A stretch of DNA of 33,197 nt, from contig JANLTU010000202.1 in the NCBI GenBank assembly GCA_031363085.1, positions 1 through 33,197 on the forward strand, written 5' to 3'. Position 1 is the first letter of the stretch. Each line of letters begins with the position of its first letter. The translations under genes and the position numbers were made by a program. The notes under the pieces were generated by a model. It saw only the letters and a program-made list of their open reading frames with translations. It did no database searches and was not told the origin of the DNA. Shown piece by piece: positions 1 to 7,790 of this stretch. This stretch comes from UBA6921 sp031363085 (GTDB lineage: Bacteria; Pseudomonadota; Gammaproteobacteria; SG8-11).

Positions 1-3000
1 AGTGTTTGAGTGCCGGAAGAGTAACCACTACCTAAGCTGGTGCCAGCTGCTGCAGATGTATTAGCAGCAGTATTGAAGTAGCTGGTATTGGTTGAAACCG
101 TCGGGCTTGCCGCCGTGAGTCCCCACGGATCGGTGAAGTTGAGGGGATTGCCGTTCACATAGGCGTACTGGTTGATCCCGCCCTGGAATCCGGCCGGGTC
201 GCGCTGGGTGAAGCGTCCGATACTTGCGTCGTAGTAGCGGGCGCGGTAGTACGTCAGTCCGGTGGCGTCCGGTTCTCTTCCGGTGTAGCCGAACTGCGGC
301 AAGGTGCCGGTGCTTGCCAGGGTGTTGCCCCAACTGTCGTAACGCCGCGTGGCGTCGGTCGTTCCGGTCGCGCCGCTCAGCGCAACGACGCTGCCCAAGC
401 CATCCTGATGGTAATACTGCGTGACGGTTCCGGCGGTGCGCGCAATCGGGTCGTCCATGTTCGGGCCGTGCACGTAGGTGGCGCTGGCGGTCGCCCAGCT
501 CGTACCGTATTCGGCGTAAACATCCGGGCCGTTGTAGAGGTAATTGCTGACGGTGGTGCCGACGGTCTTCTGGATTCTGCGGCCCTGGTCGTCGTATTTG
601 TAGCTCTCGGTGGGCAGGCCGGTCTTCGTCACTTGGGTCAACTGGTCGAGCGCATCGTAAGTCAGTTGCGTGACGACGCTGCCGCCGCAATCGCTCGTGG
701 TCTTTGTTACCCCGGTGCCTTCGCACTTCTTGGTCAGGTTGCCGTTGTTGTCATAAATGAACGCGCCGGTGAGCGGGCCCGCCGTGCTGCCGCTGCGCTG
801 CTCGGTGATCTGGTTCGCCGCATCGACGACGGCGTAGGTGGTGGTGACGCCATCGCTGCGCGTAGTGCGGTTGTCGAGCGCGTCGAAACTTTCGCTTTCG
901 ATCAGCGCATTGCTGGTGTTGTTTCTGACTTCGGTGAGGCGATCCAGTGCGTCGTAGACATATTTGTACGGCGTGGTGGTGGTGCCGATCTTCTCGGTGT
1001 GCGTCTGCCGGTTGGCGACGCCGTCGTAGCTGTAGTCGTGCTGGGTCAGGATATTGGCGTCGCTGTAGGCCACGCGGTTCTTGACTTGGCCGAGGGTGTT
1101 GTCGACGTTGTAGTTGAACTGGCTGTTCACGCCGTTGGCGAACCATTTCTCGGTGGCGCGGCCACCGGCGTCGTACACATAACTGGTGTAGTCCCAGTTG
1201 GGCGCCCAGAGGCCCGCGAGGCGGCCGACCGGGTCGTACAGGTACTGGGTGGTTTTGCCTTCGCTATCGTCCATCCGGTTGAGCCAGCCGCCGGGGCTGT
1301 AGGCGTAATTCAGGGTCTTGTTGCCGCGGCTGTCGGTCACGGTGGTGACGCGATGCGCGCTGTCGTAGCTGTAGGTCAGCGTGTCGTCCGGGCTTTGCAC
1401 TTGCGTGATCTGGCCCAGCGCATTGCGTGTGTAGGTGGTCACGCGGTTGCTGTGATCGGTACGGGTCTTGAGCTGCTGGCCGTAGTCCCAGCTATACCGC
1501 GTGGTCTGGCCCTTGGGATCGAGCTGCGTGAGCACATTGCCGTTCACGTCGTAGGTGTAGGTCCAGATGCGGTTGAGCGCGTCGGTCTTCTTCAGCAGGC
1601 GGCCGAAGTCGTCGTAGAAGTTCGTCACCTGCGGGGTGACGACATCGCTTGCGGTGTTGGTGCCGCTGGCGTCGGTGCGACCGGCCGCGACACTGGTGAC
1701 GTTGCCGAGATTGTCGTAGCTGGTTTTCGTCAGGGGCCGGATGTTGCCATAGGTGGCGTCGGTGTACGGCGCCCCGACTCGGCGTGTGGGCCGGTTGAGT
1801 TCGTCGTAGGTGGTGAGGCTGAGGCGATTCAGGTTGTCGGTCACGCTCGTGCGGTTGCCGTTGGCGTCGTAGTCCAGCGTGGTCTTGCGGTTGAGCGCGT
1901 CGTAGGCGAACTTCAGGCGTCCATCGCGGGTGGCGTCGTAATACTCAAAACTTTGTGCGTTGCCGTTGGGGTCGACCACATTGCGCAACCGTCCGGTAAT
2001 GTCAAGCCCGGTGCTGACGTTGTGGCCTTCGGCGTCGTAGGCCAGCACCACGCGGTTGGCGGCGTCGTAGCCGAAGCCGACGCTGTAGTTGTCGGGGTTG
2101 GTGACGCCAACCACGTTGCCCGCTTCGTCGTAGCGGTACTGCATGATGAAGCCCCCGGCATCGGTGGCGTGCGTTCTTCGATCCGCCAGATCGAATTGCG
2201 CGGCGGTACTGTCCATGCGCGTGGGCACGCCGTTGATGAGCGTGTCGAGGTAGCTTTCGGCTAGGTTACCGTTGGCGTCGTAGATGTAGTCGCGCTGCTG
2301 GCCAACGGCATCGGTGGCGCGGATGGCGCGGTCGAGCGTGTCGTAGTCGCTGCTGACCGGATACCAGTTGCCGTTGATGCCGGTCTTGACGCGGCCCAGG
2401 CTGTCGTAGGTCAGGCTGGCCGTGTCGAACTCGGTGGCGTCGAGGGTGCTATCGCCGTTCTTGTCGCCCCGGCGGGTGAGGGTCGTGACATTTACGCCGG
2501 AGGGGTCGTAACCATATTCGAGCGTGGGCCCCACCTGCGTCGAGAAATCGCGCACGCGCTTGGCCACCGTGAGGTTGCCGTAAGCGTCGTAGGTGTTGAC
2601 GCTCCACGCCACCAGATCGGCGGCCACTGGCGTGTAGAGGGTGGGATCCACGCTCGCGCCCAGGCCGGACTTCAGCGCCAGCGTGTGCAGCACGTTGCCC
2701 TTCGCGTCGAACTTGAACAGCGAAGTGTTGCCGCGCGGGTCTTTGATCTTGCCGGGTTGACCGTAATTGAAATAACCGAAAGTCTGCGTATTGCCGGACG
2801 GCAATGTGATCTGCGTGACGTTGCCGCTGCCGTCGTAACTGTACGCCGTGGTCTTCCCCATCGGGTCGGTCTGGGACAGCCGGTTCATGTACCGCACCGG
2901 GTCGTAGGCGTAGTCATGCACCGCCCCGTTCTCCTCGACGATCTTCAGTGGGTTGCCGTATTTGTCGAAGAAAAACTGGCGCGTGAAGCCGCGCTCGTTC

Positions 3001-6000
3001 ACCTGCACCGTCTCGCGGCGGAAGTCGTTGTAGCGGAAGGTGTTGGTGTGGCCCAGGTCGTCGCTGTGGCGGAACACCTTGCCGTGGGTGTAGTACTCGA
3101 ACGTCATGCCGTTGCCGCGCGCCAACTGGAAGCGCTTCAGCGCGTGGTTGAGATTAACGCCGTCGGCGGCGGTGTAATAGGTATAGGTCAGCGGATTTTG
3201 CGTCCCGGCGAGGGCGGGTGGGTTTTTGACCGTGACCAGATCGCCGTTGCCGTTGTACTCGTATTGCCAGGTGCGGCCGCTCCAGTCCGTCATCTGGGAG
3301 AGCCGGTTGTTGACGTAGGAGAAATTGAGAGTGCGGCCGAGGTTGTCGACCACCCGGAGCAGGGGGGCAATTACCGCGACTGGGGTGGAGGAATTGGTAA
3401 TCGTGCCATTGCCGAGCTCGCCATCTAGATTGAATCCCCAGCACCGCACCGCACCGCCGCTGGTCACGGCGCAAGAGTGAGTAATGTAAATCGATGAATC
3501 AAGGGTGACTACGCCACTTGAAAGTCCACTTACCGCGACTGGGGTGGAGGAATTTGTGGTCGTACCATTGCCAAGTTCACCATTGAAGTTGTACCCCCAA
3601 CACTGCACCGCCCCGCCGCTGGTCAAAGCGCAAGTACTGTACATTCCTGCACTAATGGCGATTACACCACTTGAAAGTCCAATTACCGCAACTGGAGTAG
3701 GTGAATTGATTGTCTTACCATTGCCGAGATCGCCATAGGTGTTATGCCCCCAACACTGTACGGCACCACCGCTGGTCAAGGCGCAAGTGTGGGCACTCCC
3801 TGCACTAATAGCGACTACGCCACTTGAAACTCCGCTTACCGCCACCGGGGTTGTGGAGTTGGTCGTGCTGCCATTGCCAAGTTGGCTAGAGGAATTGTTT
3901 CCCCAGCACTGCACTGCACCGCCGCTGGTCACGGCGCAGGTGTGGTAATAGCCGGCACTGATGGCAACCACGCCACTTGAAAGACCACTTACCGCGACGG
4001 GGGTGGTGGAATTGGCGGTCGTGCCATTACCGAGCTCACCATAGAAGTTGTACCCCCAACACTGCACCGCACCACCGCTGGTCAAGGCACAGGTGTAGTA
4101 GCCTCCGGAACTGATAGCGACCACGCCACTCGAGAGGCCACTCACCGCGACCGGTGTGGCGGAATCCGTGGTCGTGCCATTGCCCAGCGCGCCATACCCG
4201 TTGTATCCCCAGCACTGCACTGCACCGCCGCTGGTCAAGGCACAGGTGTGGAATCTAGCGGCACTGAGGGCAACCACGCCACTTGCGAGGCCACTCACCG
4301 TGACTGGGGTGGTAGAATTGATGGTCGTGCCATTACCGAGTGCGCCAAAGTCATTGTTTCCCCAGCACTGCACTGTGCCGCCGCTGGTCAAGACACAGGT
4401 GTGCTCTCCCCCCGCGCTGATTGCGGCTCGGTCATAGTTCCAGCCGTAGCTGTTCGTGATGACATTGCCGTTACGTTCCGTGATCGAAACCAGCTTGGCC
4501 TTCTGCCCCACCGCGCCCGCCACACTCTCGAACGAATAATTCATGCCGTTCTTTTCGGTGATCGAGTATGTGCCGTTGCTATTACGCGCGACCGTGACGT
4601 ACACGCCTTCGGGGTTGGTGAACGCGGCGCCAATCGCTATGCCAGTCGCGGTTCCCGTCACCGGGAAAATCTTTTCCGCGCCAGTGCCATCGGTCCAGGT
4701 CACCGAGGACGTGATCCCATCCGTGTCTGCCGCATCGACGCTGCTGTTGGCGTTGTCGTCCTTAAATGTCAAGAAGTGGTTGAAACTGTGCGTCCACCCA
4801 AACCCGAGCGGGCCGTCCTGCGGCGCGCGGCTGTTGTAGCTGCGCTCGAACACCAGCGGCAAGCCGCCGCGCCCCTTGATCGTGAGGTCGCGTTCGGTGT
4901 GGTACATGTTGCCTGTCACCATGTTGACCGGATCGCCGCCCCACGATGCGTAGGGGCTGGCGCCGTTGGACATGGTGGTGGAATTCGACACACTGATGAT
5001 CGACGGGTTCGGTGTGACATAACCCGAGTTCAGACCGATGTCATAGAAGGTCGGCAGAATGGGCTGGGCGACGGTGTAACCACCGGCGTAGCCGCCGTTG
5101 ATGATGTACCCAGCGGACATCGACCCGGCCACCGTGTCGTTTTTCTCCGCGACGAACACCGCGCCGGTCCAGTTGTTGTAGCGGATCAAGCTACGCGGGA
5201 CGGTGACGGTGTAACCGAGGTCGATGTAGCTGGTCTTGATGTTATTCACCTGCCCCGGAGAGTAGTTGAGCGTGGTGTCGGTGTTACTTGTAAATTTGGG
5301 ACTTTGCGCCGCCCAATTGGCGGAGGTTAGGCTAAGTACTTCAATGCCGTTTTCGCGGGCAAACTGAAGGCCGCGTACCGTACACACGGCGTCAAGACGG
5401 GCACTTTCCTGCCAGATGTAGGACTCGTAGGCCGATATGGCGTACCCACTGAGATCGAAGGTCTTCCATGCTGGTTGACCAGTGACCAAGTCCATGCTGC
5501 GCGATTGTCCACCCGGCACATCCACCAGTAATCCTTGGCGGTACACAGCAAACGGCATGTCAAACAGATATTGGACTCTCATCGCCGACGATACGAGGCC
5601 TAGATGATTACCACTGTCGCCCGACCCACCATCCAGCGCGCTGATACGTTTGTTGGCGTCGCTGATATAGCGCATGTACTTGAGACTGACGACGTGCAGG
5701 AATTCCCCCTCAGTGGCCTCCTGGTTGCTGTTGGGATTCGGATTGGCCTTCACCGCCGCCGTGAGTTTGGCAACTCGCTCGGCAATCAACCGATCCGAGG
5801 TCTGGAACGCGTAGGCCTGCAACGCGTGATAGTTAGCGGCGCCGATGTTGCCGTAGCTCACCGCGTTGATCGTGGCACCGCCGCGCGCTTCGTTCAAAGT
5901 CACGCTGAGGTCGAGCTTGTTATCAATGCTGCATAAACCGACGGCCGTCCCGCCGACCGTCTGCGCGATACCTTCGAGCTTGAGCACGGGCACGACGTTG

Positions 6001-6339
6001 ACTGTGCACGGCAACGCCGAGCTGAGGTTGCCGTCGTTCTTCCAGGCATCAAGCGCAGTCTGGTCGCCGGCGGACACCCCTTGGAACGACAATGTGGTCC
6101 GTTCCAGCACGTGCTGAGGCATCTTGATCGCGGTCTGTGGCAACAACACTGCATTCGCACTGTTCTTGACCGTGACATTGAAAAAATAGCGGTGGCTGTC
6201 GGGCAGCGTGGCGGTCTCGGGCGTGCCGCTGTTGCTCCAGTTCACGAACGCGAAAACATCGTAGGGCAATGAGGACGGGATAATGTCAAGCTTGTGCGGA
6301 ACAATGGCTCCAGCGTAGGGCACATCGGCGAGCGTATTG
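1..6339 (-). CDS. RHS/YD-repeat protein, C-terminal part (partial, runs off left edge; separated from its N-terminus by a frameshift)
   Basis: This is one open frame on the minus strand with codons starting at coordinates divisible by 3; the stretches translated show no stop, and the frame is still open at base 3. Reading from the right, it holds a tail of the transglutaminase-like region (SYADNTLADVPYAGAIVPHK), a DUF6531-type motif (DPVNMVTGNMYHTERDL, about 4895-4945), seven RCC1 repeats (4437-3370), then dozens of YD repeats (YDANGN, YDALNR, YDPVGR) from about 3360 down to 300. The RHS core follows at 180-300 (RARYYDASIGRFTQRDPAG), then a DPWGL motif near 120-135. In RHS proteins the variable, often toxic, C-terminal domain follows this motif; here only about 40 low-complexity Ser/Thr/Ala/Gly residues are visible before the window ends. 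It belongs with the 7749-start fragment, and the two were probably one protein of more than 2,570 residues. A gene caller would probably start this part at an internal codon such as the ATG at 6122. Confidence 0.9.
3370..4437 (-). repeat. Seven tandem RCC1 repeats encoded inside the RHS gene
   Basis: Seven consecutive units of about 51 codons (153 bp) repeat at DNA and protein level. Each follows the pattern AISAG-x3-TCALTSGGAVQCWG-x-N-x3-LGNGT-x5-TPVAVSGLSSGVV. The conserved Trp-Gly codons recur every 153 bp, for example near 3597, 3750, 3903, 4056, 4209 and 4362. The unit nearest the RHS C-terminus has diverged and carries a two-residue insertion. RCC1-family beta-propellers have seven blades, so this array is the right size for one closed propeller. 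The flanking protein (SITERNGNVITNSYG before, LLRVVDNLGRTLNFSYV after) reads as ordinary RHS shell sequence that would be contiguous without the array, so this looks like a clean domain insertion. Confidence 0.92.
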
Positions 6340-7749
6340 TCGGCGTAACTCGGCGTAACGTGGCGGCAGCGACTTGATCGCTGTTGCGATCTGGGTGTTG
6401 TAGGCTTCGTCCGGCAAGGTGTTGCTGCGCGTGGCGAGGTAGCTGGTGTAGTCGAAATTGACGTTGGTCACGATCCCTTGCTGATAAGTTTTGCTCTTGA
6501 AGCTCGCATCGAGCGGCACCCAGCGATGCCCTGCGTTGGTGGCGCGCGCGCCGCGGTAATGAGAATACGGAATACAGGCTTCAACCCAGACATGCGACAA
6601 GCGCACGCCGTTGGTTACTGCCACTGCAGTGGGATTTCTCCCTTGCGCGAGAACTTTTTCTGCTGCGATATAACTCTTGGTACCAAGCCATTTCGGCGCG
6701 CGGCCCTCGGCGTCCAGAGAGGAAGCATCAAGGACATCGATGGTCCCGCGTACGTAGCGGGCCGGAATGTTGGAGGCGCGCAGCAATGCAATCAGCAACG
6801 AGGCTTGGTCGGTCGCACCACCGGCCTTGGCATACAGCGTACCGACTGCGCCTTTGAGCGAGCCGAAATACGGCTCGAAGGCGATTTCATTGTTCACGTA
6901 TTCGAAAATGCGCGCCGGTGAATACTCCAACGTGGCGGCGAGGTCACGAATCTCAGTGGTCAATTGGATTTCCTGGCCGTCGGCGGCCAGGTCGGCCGCG
7001 CTGTAGCTGCACGTCGCCGCTTCGGCTGGCGTGGACGGAACGACGGCGAGTTGAACACCGTCGAGCGCGGCATACATCGCTTTGGCGTCTGCATCGTTGG
7101 CGGTGATGTAGGCCGGCACGTGCGCACTTTCCGGCTCCTCGCGCGGTGGTCCGGGATCGCGCTGAGTCCAGGTAGAAATCGGTTCGCTGCCAAAGCCCGA
7201 TTGCGCATCGCGGCGCTTGCCGTAAATATCGCGCAACACACTTTGTGCCTGGGTGAGCGCAGCAGTACGCGCGCTGTCGTTCTTGGCTTCGCGCACCGCA
7301 CGCAGGGCGTGCTTCAGTCGCCCGAAGCGCTCGGTGACTTTGACTTGGAGTTCATCCCATTCGCGCGTGTGCTGGTAGCCGCCGCGCTGCTGAATCTGTT
7401 TTCGCAACTCTTTGGCGTGCTCGTCCCACTGGGTGTGATCACCTTCCAGTTCCACATCGGCGGCTTCCAACAACTGCAGCTGGGTCGCGTGCGCACTGTT
7501 GTCGAGACCCGCCCGTTGCAGGTCGTTCAAAGCCTGTTGAATAGCGTCGAGCTGCTGTTCCAGCTTCACCGCGAGCGGGTGCGCCGCTACGCTCGTGTGC
7601 GGGCGCACCAGCTTTTCGATGATGTCGCCGGGAATCGGGACCGGGTCAACGTGCGCGGCAAAGGTATTGACTGAAAATAATCCAAAAATAATGGGGAGCA
7701 CCTGTGCTAACCGTACGCGCACCATCCACTGTGAATTCTGCCCCTTCAT
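6286..7749 (-). CDS. RHS protein, N-terminal part: signal peptide, coiled coil and transglutaminase-like domain (prematurely terminated by frameshift)
   Basis: The start is the ATG at 7749, chosen because AAGGAG lies 7 nt upstream and the first residues form a signal peptide (basic start, VLPIIFGLFSVNTFAA, likely cut after FAA near residue 31-33). Residues of about 45-190 are rich in Leu, Gln, Glu and Lys and look coiled-coil. A transglutaminase-like domain spans about 280-415: YVNNEIAFEPYFGSLKGAVG, then ALLRASNIPARYVRGT, a HVWVEA His motif near 385 and an Asp in WVPLDASF near 413. The usual catalytic Cys position (GxC in the family) reads GGATDQA, so the Cys seems lost and the domain is probably non-catalytic. 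After SLPPRYA the frame shifts because of the duplication at 6340-6359 and stops at 6286 after about 25 aberrant residues. The gene lies 41 nt after the toroid-protein gene and is probably co-transcribed with it. Confidence 0.88.
   Translation of the reverse strand: MKGQNSQWMVRVRLAQVLPIIFGLFSVNTFAAHVDPVPIPGDIIEKLVRPHTSVAAHPLAVKLEQQLDAIQQALNDLQRAGLDNSAHATQLQLLEAADVELEGDHTQWDEHAKELRKQIQQRGGYQHTREWDELQVKVTERFGRLKHALRAVREAKNDSARTAALTQAQSVLRDIYGKRRDAQSGFGSEPISTWTQRDPGPPREEPESAHVPAYITANDADAKAMYAALDGVQLAVVPSTPAEAATCSYSAADLAADGQEIQLTTEIRDLAATLEYSPARIFEYVNNEIAFEPYFGSLKGAVGTLYAKAGGATDQASLLIALLRASNIPARYVRGTIDVLDASSLDAEGRAPKWLGTKSYIAAEKVLAQGRNPTAVAVTNGVRLSHVWVEACIPYSHYRGARATNAGHRWVPLDASFKSKTYQQGIVTNVNFDYTSYLATRSNTLPDEAYNTQIATAIKSLPPRYAELRRQYARRCALRWSHCSAQA
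6340..6359. repeat. 10-bp perfect tandem duplication that frameshifts the RHS gene
   Basis: TCGGCGTAAC occurs twice back to back (6340-6349 and 6350-6359). With both copies, the minus-strand frame from 7749 ends at 6286. With one copy removed, the coding strand reads leucine-proline-proline-arginine-tyrosine-alanine-aspartate-asparagine and continues in the 6.3-kb downstream frame. The change is +10 bp, i.e. +1 modulo 3, exactly the difference between the two frames. Confidence 0.95.
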
Positions 7750-7756
7750 GACAAGA

Positions 7757-7762
7757 CTCCTT
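7757..7762 (-). promoter_or_regulatory. Shine-Dalgarno site fixing the RHS gene start
   Basis: AAGGAG on the minus strand lies 7 nt upstream of the ATG at 7749. It favours this start over the upstream in-frame codon at 7818, which lies inside the preceding gene. Confidence 0.85.
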
Positions 7763-7790
7763 GTTCTTTTGCTTGGTTTACAAATGGTAT

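Noticed and set aside
408..2264. A 618-codon open frame on the plus strand
   Set aside because: It is exactly antisense, codon-in-register, to the YD-repeat region of the RHS gene; its Val/Ala/Gly-rich translation is the mirror of YD repeats and shows no family.
3370..4437. Possible CRISPR or satellite array because of regular direct repeats
   Set aside because: The period is 153 bp, units are similar throughout with no repeat/spacer pattern, and the sequence codes for RCC1 repeats in the RHS frame.
4248..5330. A 360-codon open frame on the plus strand
   Set aside because: It lies antisense to the RCC1/DUF6531 part of the RHS gene and encodes no recognisable protein.
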